64,000 bases of DNA, from assembly GCF_000769405.2 (NCBI RefSeq), contig NZ_CP053439.1:3883501-3947500 (forward strand), given 5' to 3'. Below, piece by piece: positions 1-8,717 of the stretch. Both the position numbers and the translations under genes were made by a program. Below the pieces are notes generated by a model. The model was not told where the DNA came from and did not search any database. It saw only the letters and a list, made by a program, of their open reading frames with translations. The stretch is from Rhizobium brockwellii (lineage in GTDB: Bacteria > Pseudomonadota > Alphaproteobacteria > Rhizobiales > Rhizobiaceae). How positions within the stretch are numbered: the stretch's first letter is position 1; each line of letters opens with the position of its first letter.

Positions 1-577
1 CAGGCTGGTCGCCGATGATGACGGCCTTTTCGACGCCCGGCGTCGTCAACAGCATGTCACGCGCCTGGATCGCGAATTTCTTCAGTTCCGGATAGGAATA
101 ACCGTCGCCGCTGATCGAATGCAGCGTGATGAAGGTGTCGCCAAACTCGTCGTTGAAATAGGGGCCGAGCAGGCCCTGCGGCAGCTCGTTGGAGATGTCG
201 CCGACCTTCTTGCGCACCTGATAGAAGGCATCCGCCACTTCTTGCGAATTCGTGTCGCCCTTGACCTGCAGGGTGATGATCGCACTGCCCGCCCGCGTAT
301 AGGACTTGACCCAGTCGATATGCGGCGTTTCCTGCAGCTTGCGCTCAATCTTGTTGACGACCTGGTCTTCCATTTCCTGGATGGAAGCACCTGGCCAGAG
401 CGCCTGAACGACCATGACGCGGAAGGTGAATTCAGGATCCTCGCGCTGGCCCATGCGCATCAGGCCGAGCACGCCGGTGATGATGATCAGCCCGAAAAGG
501 AAGCGGGCGATGCTTGGATGTCCGATCGCCCAGCGCGATAGATTGAAGGGCCGCTTTTCGGTGGTGGTGGCGTCCAT
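1..577 (-). CDS. RND efflux permease (AcrB family), N-terminal part
   Basis: Inner-membrane proton-driven pump subunit of a tripartite RND exporter. Only the first 192 codons lie in the window; the gene runs off the left edge. The start is the ATG at 577 (MDATTTEKRPF). A membrane segment follows at about residues 23-41, then the motif REDPEF and the first periplasmic porter region, including the stretch WPGASIQEMEDQVV that is typical of the HAE1 group. The membrane-fusion partner ends 29 bases upstream on the same strand, so the two are surely one operon, headed by the TetR gene. Substrates cannot be read from the sequence. The reading frame is intact as far as it goes. Confidence 0.9.
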   Translation of the reverse strand, partial: MDATTTEKRPFNLSRWAIGHPSIARFLFGLIIITGVLGLMRMGQREDPEFTFRVMVVQALWPGASIQEMEDQVVNKIERKLQETPHIDWVKSYTRAGSAIITLQVKGDTNSQEVADAFYQVRKKVGDISNELPQGLLGPYFNDEFGDTFITLHSISGDGYSYPELKKFAIQARDMLLTTPGVEKAVIIGDQP

Positions 578-606
578 GGTCTTGTTCCCTATATCCTATG
601 GCGCGA

Positions 607-1746
607 TCAGCGGACGGTCTGTTCCGTAGCGGCCAGGGCCGACTGCTGGTCCGGCACCTTCACCTTCAGGTTCTCGCTCATGAACTGCGTGCCGGCCGAA
701 ACGACGAGATCACCGGTATCGAGGCCCTCGGTCACATGCACACCGTCGCCGGTGAAATCGGCAACCTTGATGTCGCGGCCATGCACGGTCGCCGTGTCGC
801 GGTCGACGGTCCAGACCATCTGCTTGCCGTCCTTTTCAGCCAGGGCGCTGAGCGGGATCGAGACATAGCTGTTGCCATTGCTGACATCGGCCTCGATCGT
901 CGCCGTCATGCCGAGCAACACCTGCGGATCGTTCGGCAGGCTCACCCGAACCGCAAAGGTACGCGACTGCTGGTCGGCGCTGCCGGAAACCTCGCGCACC
1001 TTGCCGTCGAGCACCAGCCTGTCGTCAGCCCAGAAGCTGGCCTTGACTGTCTTGCCCGGCTTGAATTCGGCAATGTCGTTTTCCGGAACCGCAATCTGCA
1101 CTTCCTTTTCGCCGTCGACGGCAACGGCGACGACGGGAGTGCCCGACGCAACGACCTGGCCGACATCGGCATTGATCGTCGTGACAATCCCGTTGTGGTC
1201 GGCCTTCAGCTCCGCATAACTCACCTGGTTCTTCGCCTGATCGAGCGCCGAGACGGCGGCATCGCGGCTTGAAACGGCCTGATCGTAACTGAGCGACGCT
1301 TGCTCGAGCTGGGATTTCGGCGAAACATTCTTGTCGAACAGCTGCTGATTGCGCTTGTTCACGAGATCGGCAGTTTCGACGCCTTTTTCAGCGGCTGCGA
1401 GATTGGCTTCCGCCGTCTTGACCGCCAGCTGGTAATCGGTGGAGTCCATCCGAGCGAGCACATCGCCCGGCTTCACTTTGTCGCCGATATCGACGAGGCG
1501 TTCGGTGATCTTGCCGGCGACGCGGAACCCCAGGTTCATCTCCGTGCGCGCCTTGACCGAGCCCGAATAGTCGAGCTTGCGGGTGTCGCCTGCCTTGGCG
1601 ATCTCGACGACCTTCACCGGCCGGATGACTTGCTTGACCTCAGCCTTCTCTTCCGAGCAGGCGGAAACGCCGACGCCGATGGCGCCGAAGAGCACGAGAC
1701 TGGCGACGGACGGCATGCGATGGCTGAGGGTCTTGAGCGAAAACAT
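607..1746 (-). CDS. RND efflux membrane-fusion lipoprotein (AcrA/HlyD family)
   Basis: Periplasmic adaptor (379 aa) joining the RND pump to an outer-membrane channel. The N-terminus MFSLKTLSHRM is followed by a hydrophobic segment and a lipobox VSAC with Cys30, so it is probably a lipoprotein. A biotinyl-lipoyl-like half (KPGDVLARMDSTDY), a coiled-coil hairpin at about 95-170 and a beta-barrel region (KPGKTVKASFWADD) follow in the usual order. A longer frame is open up to 1869, but it overlaps the TetR gene and lacks a signal peptide at its start. The ATG at 1746 has GGAGTGCGGAAG just upstream and starts a proper export signal. It lies between tetR and the pump gene. Confidence 0.88.
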   Translation of the reverse strand: MFSLKTLSHRMPSVASLVLFGAIGVGVSACSEEKAEVKQVIRPVKVVEIAKAGDTRKLDYSGSVKARTEMNLGFRVAGKITERLVDIGDKVKPGDVLARMDSTDYQLAVKTAEANLAAAEKGVETADLVNKRNQQLFDKNVSPKSQLEQASLSYDQAVSSRDAAVSALDQAKNQVSYAELKADHNGIVTTINADVGQVVASGTPVVAVAVDGEKEVQIAVPENDIAEFKPGKTVKASFWADDRLVLDGKVREVSGSADQQSRTFAVRVSLPNDPQVLLGMTATIEADVSNGNSYVSIPLSALAEKDGKQMVWTVDRDTATVHGRDIKVADFTGDGVHVTEGLDTGDLVVSAGTQFMSENLKVKVPDQQSALAATEQTVR

Positions 1747-1796
1747 CTTCCGCACTCCTGGATCGTTTCGGGGGTTCCGACGGCGGCTGCCGTCCA

Positions 1797-2405
1797 TTAT
1801 TTCTTCAGCGCCCTGATCACGTAGTCGATCAGTTCGTCGACGCTCGCGCGGTTCGTTTTGGCAAGACATTGCGCCACCATCTGCGGATGGCAGAGCGTGT
1901 TCGTCGCCGCACCGAAGCAGCGCGAGGCAACGACCGGGTCCTGCTCGGCGAACTCGCCGGCTGCAATGCCTTCAGCAATGATTTCGGCGATGAGATCATG
2001 AATGCGATCGATGTGTTTTTCGATGACGTGCCAGTCGCGATCGATCGCGACAATGATCATCTCGTGCACCTTCATCTCGTCGAGCATCACATCCAGCGTC
2101 AACTGATGCTGGGTCTCGACATAGCGGCGCAGCCGTTCGCTGGCGCTGATCGGCTGATGGCGGATGTCGTAAGCCATCTGGTAAGCGGTGGCGAGCATGC
2201 GGCCGCAGAGCGCTTGATGGATTTCCACCTTGGAGGCGAAGAAACGATAAATATTGGCCGGCGACATGCCGAGATCACGGGCAATGTCGGCCACCGTAGT
2301 CTTGCTGTAGCCATAGTGCCGGAACAGTCGCTCGGCCGCATCGAGAATGCGCGTGACATTCTCCTGCCGCGTGATGTCGAGTGTATTTTCCGCGATGTCG
2401 TTCAT
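1797..2405 (-). CDS. TetR/AcrR family regulator of the RND operon
   Basis: One-component repressor of 202 aa. The N-terminal helix-turn-helix is clear at about residues 36-56 (TTVADIARDLGMSPANIYRF), followed by an all-helical ligand domain of unknown specificity. It is the first gene of a minus-strand operon with the fusion protein and pump; its end is about 50 bases from the start of the fusion-protein gene. A long perfect inverted repeat directly upstream covers its own promoter, so autoregulation and control of the whole efflux operon by an exported or toxic ligand is the likely role. The inducer is unknown. Confidence 0.9.
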   Translation of the reverse strand: MNDIAENTLDITRQENVTRILDAAERLFRHYGYSKTTVADIARDLGMSPANIYRFFASKVEIHQALCGRMLATAYQMAYDIRHQPISASERLRRYVETQHQLTLDVMLDEMKVHEMIIVAIDRDWHVIEKHIDRIHDLIAEIIAEGIAAGEFAEQDPVVASRCFGAATNTLCHPQMVAQCLAKTNRASVDELIDYVIRALKK

Positions 2406-2422
2406 AAGTTTCGGGACCTGAA

Positions 2423-2458
2423 TTACGACTGACGATTTTCGAATTTCGTCAGTCGTAA
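2423..2458 (-). promoter_or_regulatory. TetR operator, perfect 13-bp inverted repeat
   Basis: TTACGACTGACGA (2423-2435) and its exact reverse complement (2446-2458) flank a 10-base centre. The site lies 18 bases upstream of the tetR start and overlaps the -10 of the promoter described next. Arm length, symmetry and position fit a TetR-family operator. Binding is inferred. Confidence 0.75.
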
Positions 2459-2480
2459 AATATCAGACGTTACTTGTCAA
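2452..2480 (-). promoter_or_regulatory. Sigma-70-type promoter of the tetR-efflux operon
   Basis: On the minus strand a perfect -35 TTGACA (2475-2480) is followed after 17 bases by TACGAC (2452-2457) as a weak -10. The -10 is inside the right arm of the inverted repeat, so a bound repressor would block RNA polymerase. Confidence 0.55.
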
Positions 2481-2687
2481 TATGCCGCGGCGCAGCACAA
2501 AGTGTCGCGGGACGAGGACGATCCGGCGGAAGCGACAATCAAGAAGATCGATGAACGGTGAGAAGGCCCGTACCGCACGCGTCATGCCGACAGCCGATGA
2601 CTTCGGGATAGGCGGACCCGAGAATGCAGGCCACAAATGGAAAGTGCCGCGACGACAAGCGCGGCACTTCGTCAATGGAGTGACGGG

Positions 2688-3119
2688 TCAGACGACCTTG
2701 ACGTCGAGTGTGATCGGAACGGAGGCGAGCGCCTTGGAAACCGGGCAGCCGGCCTTTGCCTTGTTGGCGAGTTCGGTGAAGGTCGCCTCATCGGCACCGG
2801 GAATACGGCCGGAGAGCGAGAGATGGATGGCAGTGATGGCAAAGCCGCCCTCGACGCTTTCGAGCGTCACCTTCGCAGAGGTTTCCATATGCTCGGCGGT
2901 AAAGCCGGCTTCACCGAGGATCAACGACAACGCCATGGTGAAGCAGCCGGCATGAGCGGCACCGATCAGTTCTTCCGGGTTGGTACCGGCAACGCCTTCG
3001 AAGCGGCTCGCAAAACCGTAGGGATAATCCTTCAGGGCGCCGCTCTGCGTCGAGATCAGGCCTTTTCCGTCCTTGAGGCCACCGGTCCAATGAGCCGAAG
3101 CCGTGCGATTGATCTGCAT
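2688..3119 (-). CDS. OsmC/Ohr family peroxiredoxin
   Basis: Cytoplasmic thiol peroxidase of 143 aa, the usual length for OsmC. The two redox cysteines are Cys59 in HAGCFTMAL and Cys125 in AGCPVSKAL, both in the expected places. The sequence is closer to OsmC (osmotically induced, organic hydroperoxide reduction) than to Ohr. The start is the ATG at 3119, with AGGAGGACGGC directly before it. It stands alone: the RND operon promoter faces away to the left, and an intergenic palindrome separates it from the galactose locus. No OhrR-type regulator is adjacent. Confidence 0.9.
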   Translation of the reverse strand: MQINRTASAHWTGGLKDGKGLISTQSGALKDYPYGFASRFEGVAGTNPEELIGAAHAGCFTMALSLILGEAGFTAEHMETSAKVTLESVEGGFAITAIHLSLSGRIPGADEATFTELANKAKAGCPVSKALASVPITLDVKVV

Positions 3120-3149
3120 GCCGTCCTCCTGTTTTCGATTGTGCTTTCA

Positions 3150-3197
3150 GAGCATGATGCCGAAAAGTGTGCGCGGTTTTCGGACAACACCATGCTC
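3150..3197. repeat. Rhizobial-type intergenic palindrome
   Basis: GAGCATG (3150-3156) and CATGCTC (3191-3197) bound an element whose inner parts CCGAAAA and TTTTCGG also pair. I recognise it as one of the small palindromic repeats scattered through rhizobial genomes. It lies between the OsmC gene and the end of the SDR gene. Confidence 0.6.
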
Positions 3198-3309
3198 CAA
3201 CTGTTTCCAGTCCATGCCTGCGGGAGATCAGATATCCTTCCCGATGGGCAATATAATGCTCTATCCCGAGAAGACGACAGGCTTGTAAAAATAGCGGGGT
3301 CGAATCCCT

Positions 3310-4089
3310 TCAGGCGGGATGCTGCAGCACGCTGAGGCCGCCATCGATCGTCAGGCAGGTGGCATTGATGAACGGGCACTCGTCGGAAATCATGAACATG
3401 GCCGCCATGGCGATCTCCTCCGGCGTCGCGATGCGTCCGCCGGGATGCAGCTTCATCGTCTCGGCCTTAGCCGCGTCCGGATCGGGAAAGCTGTTCCAGT
3501 AGTCGATCACCTTCTGCGTCGAGACATAACCCGGCGCCAGCGCGTTGACGCGGATATTGCGGGCCGCATATTCGAGCCCTAGGGATTTCGTCATTCCGAG
3601 CAGGGCGTGTTTTGCCAGCGGATAGGGAAAGGTGTGCGGGATGATGGTGAAGGCGTGCGTCGAGGCAATGTTGAGGATGACGCCGCCGCCCTGTTCGATC
3701 AGCCCCGGCAGCACCGCTTTGCAGCAGTTCCATGCGCCCTTCAGATTGATGTCGAAGCAGCGGTCCCAATCCTCATCCGTCGTCTCCAGCGGTTCGGAGA
3801 AGACATTCACCCCGGCATTGTTGACGAGCGCGTTCAGCTGTCCGATCTCTTCATTCGCCTGAGCGACCAATGTGGTGATCGTGCCGGCATCGGTAATATC
3901 GGCCGGCAGATAACCAAGCCGGCCGCCATTGCTCTGGAGCTCTTTCGCTGTCTTCGCCAGCAGCGCGGCATCGCGATCGACGAGAAAGACGGCGGCATCC
4001 TCCTGCATGAAAGCCTTTGCGATCGCAAGCCCGATACCCTGCGCGGCACCTGTTATCAGGATGTTCTTGCCCCGCAGGCGGCCGCCCAT
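3310..4089 (-). CDS. SDR family sugar dehydrogenase (galactose/arabinose 1-dehydrogenase candidate)
   Basis: Classical short-chain dehydrogenase of 259 aa. It has the cofactor motif TGAAQGIG at residues 13-20, NNAG near 90, and the catalytic set Ser143, Tyr156, Lys160 (YPLAK). The likely reaction is NAD(P)-dependent oxidation of an aldose to its lactone. That inference rests on its neighbours: it is the last gene of an operon with a mutarotase and an AraFGH-type transporter, and galactonate dehydratase lies in the divergent unit. It begins immediately after the stop codon of the mutarotase gene, with GGAGGGATAG as ribosome-binding site. Sequence alone does not fix galactose versus arabinose or fucose. 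Confidence 0.85.
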   Translation of the reverse strand: MGGRLRGKNILITGAAQGIGLAIAKAFMQEDAAVFLVDRDAALLAKTAKELQSNGGRLGYLPADITDAGTITTLVAQANEEIGQLNALVNNAGVNVFSEPLETTDEDWDRCFDINLKGAWNCCKAVLPGLIEQGGGVILNIASTHAFTIIPHTFPYPLAKHALLGMTKSLGLEYAARNIRVNALAPGYVSTQKVIDYWNSFPDPDAAKAETMKLHPGGRIATPEEIAMAAMFMISDECPFINATCLTIDGGLSVLQHPA

Positions 4090-4980
4090 CTATCCCTCCT
4101 CCGATTGAACCGGCAGCGCCGACATCAGGATCGTCACGGTGCCGGCAAGAGCCTCCCCCGGCGCAAGCGGCGCAAGCCCACCGAAATCAGGAAGGTGATG
4201 CCCGTTCGGCAGATGGCTCATTGGCTCGAGACAGAAGAAGTCGTTCCGGTTGACCGGCATATACAGCATGAAGCGATCGAGCGCACCGTCGGCTTCCAGC
4301 GCCGCCTGAATTCCAAGTTCCGGCCAGGCGATTGCCGCTCGCCCATTCCAGCCCTCGAAGGCATTGTTCATCCATCTCTGCGGCAAGAGCGTTTCGGATC
4401 TGAAATCGAAATAACCCGGCACAGGGCCAGGCATCTCGGGCAGATGGTCCGGCCGCTCGCTCCAATAGCGATCGGCAGCAATCGTCAGTCGCGTCTTTGG
4501 CGTGCGCGCGAAGAAGGGATGTTGACCGAGCCCGAAAGGAAGAGCCGCTTCGCCGCGGTTTTCCACGGACAGTCTAAGCACCAGTGCATTGCCGGCGAGA
4601 CGGATCTCCTGCCGAGTAAGATAGGCATAAGGTGAAACACTATCGGCGCTGCGGGAAAAGGAGAACTGCGCATGCTCCGGGCTGGAGTCTTCAAGCTGCC
4701 AGAGGCTGAGCCAGCCGTCGCCGTGCCGATAGAGCGGATCGGAAGTATTCGGCTGGAAGGCATAGTCGCGTCCGGCAAAGGACATGATATTGCCTTCCAC
4801 GCGGTTGCCGAACGGCACCATCGCGAAATTCGCCATCGTTTCTTCAGGGCCGCCAGCCGCAACGAGAAAGGGTACGCCCCGATATGTTCCGGCGGTGACG
4901 GCGGCACCCCGATGGCTGACCCGGACGGCAAGATCGCCGTGCCTCAGTTCGATGTCGTCCCCGTCTCGTCCCTGGTTCAT
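4090..4980 (-). CDS. Aldose 1-epimerase family protein (sugar mutarotase)
   Basis: Galactose-mutarotase-like protein of 296 aa that should interconvert the alpha and beta anomers of the imported aldose. Family marks are FAMVPFGNRVEGN near residues 52-64, GLGQHPFF near 150-157 with the catalytic-type His, and the late acidic region CLEPMSHLPNG. Its ATG overlaps the stop codon of the upstream permease gene by four bases (ATGA), which indicates translational coupling. Mutarotation supplies the anomer used by the sugar dehydrogenase next to it. No signal peptide is seen, so it is cytoplasmic. Confidence 0.88.
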   Translation of the reverse strand: MNQGRDGDDIELRHGDLAVRVSHRGAAVTAGTYRGVPFLVAAGGPEETMANFAMVPFGNRVEGNIMSFAGRDYAFQPNTSDPLYRHGDGWLSLWQLEDSSPEHAQFSFSRSADSVSPYAYLTRQEIRLAGNALVLRLSVENRGEAALPFGLGQHPFFARTPKTRLTIAADRYWSERPDHLPEMPGPVPGYFDFRSETLLPQRWMNNAFEGWNGRAAIAWPELGIQAALEADGALDRFMLYMPVNRNDFFCLEPMSHLPNGHHLPDFGGLAPLAPGEALAGTVTILMSALPVQSEEG

Positions 4981-5927
4981 CCGCGTCGCCCCGAAGCCGA
5001 AGACCTCAAATTGTCGAGCAGCACTGCGATCAGCAGGATCAGCCCGCGGACCACATACTGATAGAACGCCTGGATATTCAAGAGGTTCATGACGTTTTCG
5101 GCAATGCCCATGATCAGCACGCCGACGATGACGCCACTCATCGCCGCCCGGCCGCCGGCCAGCGAAACACCGCCGAGAACGCAGGCCGAAATCACCGAAA
5201 GTTCAAGCCCTGTCGCCGCATTCGGCTGGCCGGAGGTGATGCGGGAGGCAAGCAGGATGCCGGCAATGCCGCAGACAAGTCCCTGCAGCGCAAAGATCCA
5301 GATGCGCATGTTGACGACATTGACGCCGGCAAGCCGAGAGGCCTCGGGATTGCCGCCGATAGCCAGCGTGTTCTTGCCGAAGACGGTGCGATTGAGCACG
5401 AAACCGAAGAGGATGAAAAGGATCAGCATGATCCAGATCGGCGTCGGCACGGTCAGAAATCGCGACAAGGCAAGCTGGTAGAAGGCGGGATCATTGATGC
5501 CGACGGCGCGGCCATCGGAGGCGATCAGCGCCAATCCGCGCACGATCTGCATGGTCGCAAGCGTGGTGATCAGCGCATTGATGCGAAAGCGCGCAATGAC
5601 GATACCATTGACGAAACCAACGACGGCGCCGCAAAACAGGGCGGCGAGCAGCCCGACGGGAATGGAGCCCGTCGCATTCGAGACCATCACCGCGATCATG
5701 CCGGAGAAGGCGACGATCGATCCGACCGACAGGTCGAAATCGCGAGATGCCAGGCAGAACATCATCGTGCAGGCGACGATGCCGATCGTGACGACCGATT
5801 GCAGCAGCCCCAGCATGTTTCGCTCGGTCAGAAAGTTCGGAACGAAGAGCGAGACGATCACGAAGGCGGCAGCGAAGATCACCACCAGCCCTTGTTCGCC
5901 GAGAAGGATTTTTTTCAACGAATTCAT
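4977..5927 (-). CDS. araH: AraH-type sugar ABC transporter permease
   Basis: Inner-membrane permease of 316 aa, of the RbsC/AraH/XylH family, with eight to ten hydrophobic segments. The family signature is seen in GGNPEASRLAGVNV and in ISACVLGGVSLAGGRA. The frame is open far upstream, inside the ATPase gene, but the true start is the ATG at 5927 (MNSLKKILLGEQG), 17 bases after the ATPase stop. It would form the homodimeric channel for the sugar delivered by the AraF-like binding protein. The gene symbol reflects family membership; the transported sugar may be galactose, arabinose or fucose. Confidence 0.9.
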   Translation of the reverse strand: MNSLKKILLGEQGLVVIFAAAFVIVSLFVPNFLTERNMLGLLQSVVTIGIVACTMMFCLASRDFDLSVGSIVAFSGMIAVMVSNATGSIPVGLLAALFCGAVVGFVNGIVIARFRINALITTLATMQIVRGLALIASDGRAVGINDPAFYQLALSRFLTVPTPIWIMLILFILFGFVLNRTVFGKNTLAIGGNPEASRLAGVNVVNMRIWIFALQGLVCGIAGILLASRITSGQPNAATGLELSVISACVLGGVSLAGGRAAMSGVIVGVLIMGIAENVMNLLNIQAFYQYVVRGLILLIAVLLDNLRSSASGRRG

Positions 5928-5944
5928 CGTCCGTATTCCTGGTT

Positions 5945-7450
5945 TTAGATGGTGCCTGCGGCGTTCTTGTCGGGCAGCGCTGCCGTCAGGATACTGCGCT
6001 CGTCGAAATGCGGACGGGCGACATTGGCCGCCACCCTGCCCTGGCACATCACCATGATGCGATCGGAAATGCCCATGACTTCGGGCAACTCGCTGGATAT
6101 GACCACGATCGCCATGCCGCCGGCCGCAAGCTCGTAGAGGATTTCGTAGATTTCCGATTTCGCCCCGACATCGATGCCGCGCGTCGGCTCGTCGATGACG
6201 AGGACCTTGATCCCCTGCTCGGACAACCAGCGGCCGAGAATGACCTTCTGCTGGTTGCCGCCCGAGAGGTTGATGATGTCCTGCTTGCGCGACGGCGTCC
6301 GCACCCGAAGCTTGGCGATGAACCGATCTGCCAGCGCCGCTTCTTGTCTGGGGCTCAGAATGCCGAAGGGCGAAAAATGCCGGCGCGACGAGATCGCGAT
6401 ATTCTCTTCGATCGATCGCCCTTGGATGATGCCGTCGAACTTGCGGTCCTCGGGGCAAAGCACCATGCCGGCATTGATCGCCGCTTTCGGATTGTTCGGC
6501 GAAACGGCAACGCCGTCGATCGTGACCTGGCCCTGATGCCTGGTGTCGGCGCCGTAAAGCAGCCGCGCCATCTCGCTGCGGCCGGCGCCGATCAGGCCGA
6601 AGAAGCCGAGGATTTCGCCCTGGCGGACGGAAAAGCTGATTGGATGGCGCAGCCTCGGCCCCGATAGGCCCTTGACCTCCAGTCGCACGTCGCCGAGCGC
6701 GCGTTCGCGCCAGCCCCAGACATTGCTGATCTCGCGTCCGACCATTTCCGAGATAATCTGCTCGCGCGTGGTTTCGGCGATCTGAGGATGGTGGGCGGCA
6801 AGTTTGCCGTCGCGCAGCACCGTCAGGCTGTCGCAAAGACGGAAGATCTCGTCGAGGCGATGCGAGACGTAGAGAATGACCGTTCCCTTCGCCTTCAGCC
6901 TGTCGATGAGGGAAAACAGGATTTCGCTTTCGCGGGAGGAAAGCGAGGAGGTCGGCTCGTCGAGCGCAATCACCCGCGCATCGAGCATGACGGCCTTGGC
7001 GATCTCGACCATCTGCCGCGCACCGATCGAAAGCGAGGCGACCTTGGCCGACGGATCAACATCGATGCCGATCTCCTCGAGCTTCGACCGCACCGTCTCG
7101 ATCAGCGCCTTCGAATGGATGACGCCGCCCTTGGCCGGAAAGCGTCCGAGCCAGAGATTTTCGGCGACTGTCAACTCCGGAACGAGCTGTAGTTCCTGAT
7201 GGATGACGATGACGCCGGCATGGAAGGCGTCGCGGACGGACCCGTATCTCTGCTCCTCGCCGTCGATGAGGATGTTGCCGGCATCGGCCGCCTGATCGCC
7301 GGACAGTACACGGATCAGCGTCGATTTACCCGCTCCGTTTTCGCCCATCAGGCCGTGGACGGCGCCCTTCTCGACAGTGAAGGACACATCCGCCAGCGCC
7401 TGCACGCCGGGATAACCTTTGGAGATATTGCTGAATTCGAGGAAAGCCAT
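5945..7450 (-). CDS. araG: AraG-type sugar ABC transporter ATP-binding protein
   Basis: Double-domain ATPase of 501 aa. The first half has Walker A GENGAGKST (residues 36-44), signature LSIGARQMVEIAKA and Walker B VIALDEPTSSL. The second half has the degenerate P-loop GLIGAGRSE, signature LSGGNQQK and LVIDEPTRGIDVG. This asymmetric pattern is normal for AraG/RbsA/MglA. Of two consecutive ATG codons (7453 and 7450) the second is better spaced from GGAG. It lies between the binding-protein and permease genes in one operon. Confidence 0.92.
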   Translation of the reverse strand: MAFLEFSNISKGYPGVQALADVSFTVEKGAVHGLMGENGAGKSTLIRVLSGDQAADAGNILIDGEEQRYGSVRDAFHAGVIVIHQELQLVPELTVAENLWLGRFPAKGGVIHSKALIETVRSKLEEIGIDVDPSAKVASLSIGARQMVEIAKAVMLDARVIALDEPTSSLSSRESEILFSLIDRLKAKGTVILYVSHRLDEIFRLCDSLTVLRDGKLAAHHPQIAETTREQIISEMVGREISNVWGWRERALGDVRLEVKGLSGPRLRHPISFSVRQGEILGFFGLIGAGRSEMARLLYGADTRHQGQVTIDGVAVSPNNPKAAINAGMVLCPEDRKFDGIIQGRSIEENIAISSRRHFSPFGILSPRQEAALADRFIAKLRVRTPSRKQDIINLSGGNQQKVILGRWLSEQGIKVLVIDEPTRGIDVGAKSEIYEILYELAAGGMAIVVISSELPEVMGISDRIMVMCQGRVAANVARPHFDERSILTAALPDKNAAGTI

Positions 7451-7520
7451 CATCGCTCCGCCGAGAAAGACCCGACGGCACGCTGAGCGGCCGCCGGACG
7501 ATATCATCTTGGAAGGACGA

Positions 7521-8504
7521 TCACTCGATGCCAAGATCCTTGCGGACCTTTTCATAATCGTCGCGCAGCGCTAGAGAACCCGAGGTCAGCGTCAGCTTTG
7601 CCGGCTCCTTGTCGTTGGCGATCCAGTCATACATGTTGAGCGCCGTCTCATAGCCGTGACGCTTCGGCGAGATGATGACAGTGCCGAAGAAGCCTGTCGC
7701 CGCCGGCTTCTTGAATTCATTGATCGCCGATTCGGCACCGCCGATGCCGACACCGATGACGTTGGCCGCCGGAATGCCGACCGATTCGGAAGCACGGACG
7801 GCGCCGAGGACGGCTTCGTCGTTGAGGCCGAAGGCGACCCAGTATTTCACGTCGGCATGCTTGTTGAGAACGGTGGTGGCCGCGTTGAGCGCCGCTTCCG
7901 TATCCGTCTTCGCCTGTGGCGCATCATAGATGTTTTCGGCCGGGAAGCCGGCGGACTTCAGCACCGACATCGCGCCTTCGACGCGGTCGACGGCGGTCGG
8001 CAGCTGGTCATAGGAGACCCGCACGGCGCCGACATTCTTCATGTCCCAGCCGCGCTTCTTGATTTCGTCGACGATCGCCTGGCCGACGGTCTCGCCGATC
8101 TTGGTCGCCGAAATGCCCATATGCGGCACGTCTTCCAGCGGCTTGCCGTCAGCGCTGACGAGGCGGTCGTCGACCGTCATCAGCTTCAGCTGGTTGGCTT
8201 CGGCCTTGGCGACGATGCCGGGGCCGAGCTTGACGTCGGGCGTGCAGATGATGAAGCCCTGCGCGCCCTGCGCGCCGAGATTATCGATCGCCGACTGGAC
8301 CTTCTCGCCGTCTTCGGCGCCGATCTTGACGACGGTGAAGCCCTTTTCCTTGGCGGCCTGGTCGGCGAATTTCCATTCGTCCTGAAACCAAGGCTCCTCA
8401 GGCTGCTTGACGATGAAGCCTATCTTGACGTCCGCGGAAAATGCCGAGCCGGCTGCCAGAATGGCGAAAGTGCCAGCCAGAACGGCTGCTTTGAACAAGC
8501 GCAT
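7521..8504 (-). CDS. araF: AraF-type periplasmic sugar-binding protein
   Basis: Periplasmic solute-binding protein of 327 aa with a signal peptide cleaved after AFSA (about residue 24). The mature start runs VKIGFIVKQPEEPWF and closely follows E. coli AraF, as do FIICTPDVKLG, ATKIGE and KRGWDMKNV. E. coli AraF binds L-arabinose, D-galactose and D-fucose. The presence of galactonate dehydratase in the divergent unit makes galactose a good candidate here. It is the first gene of a minus-strand operon; 70 bases separate it from the ATPase gene. AGGGAGAGAC precedes the ATG. Confidence 0.92.
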   Translation of the reverse strand: MRLFKAAVLAGTFAILAAGSAFSADVKIGFIVKQPEEPWFQDEWKFADQAAKEKGFTVVKIGAEDGEKVQSAIDNLGAQGAQGFIICTPDVKLGPGIVAKAEANQLKLMTVDDRLVSADGKPLEDVPHMGISATKIGETVGQAIVDEIKKRGWDMKNVGAVRVSYDQLPTAVDRVEGAMSVLKSAGFPAENIYDAPQAKTDTEAALNAATTVLNKHADVKYWVAFGLNDEAVLGAVRASESVGIPAANVIGVGIGGAESAINEFKKPAATGFFGTVIISPKRHGYETALNMYDWIANDKEPAKLTLTSGSLALRDDYEKVRKDLGIE

Positions 8505-8564
8505 GTCTCTCTCCCTAAACTCTCAAAAACCGAGCAGCTGCCTCCCAGGCAACGTCCAATGAAA

Positions 8565-8610
8565 TATGATAAATCATCATACCAGTCAATTGCCAATGTA
8601 TGATGATTGG
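8565..8610. promoter_or_regulatory. Candidate GntR operator sites between araF and the regulator gene
   Basis: TATGATAAATCATCATA (8565-8581) contains the perfect palindrome ATGAT-AA-ATCAT. A second TATGATGATT starts at 8599 and lies inside CCAAT-N8-ATTGG (8593-8610). The shared TATGATRAWT motifs are 34 bases apart in the divergent promoter region, where a FadR-type regulator would control both the transporter operon and itself. This is inference from symmetry and position. Confidence 0.45.
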
Positions 8611-8717
8611 AATAATAGGATTATTGACGAGATGCCGGGAGGAAGCGTCGCAAAGCGGATCGAATTCGGATAATCAGGTTCGGTTGCCTAGCACGCGAGA
8701 CAGAGCGGAGAGGTGAG

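Noticed and set aside
4977..6836. A 619-codon frame suggesting an N-terminally extended AraH permease
   Set aside because: The first 300 codons overlap the ATPase gene out of frame and have no membrane or family character; the normal start is at 5927.
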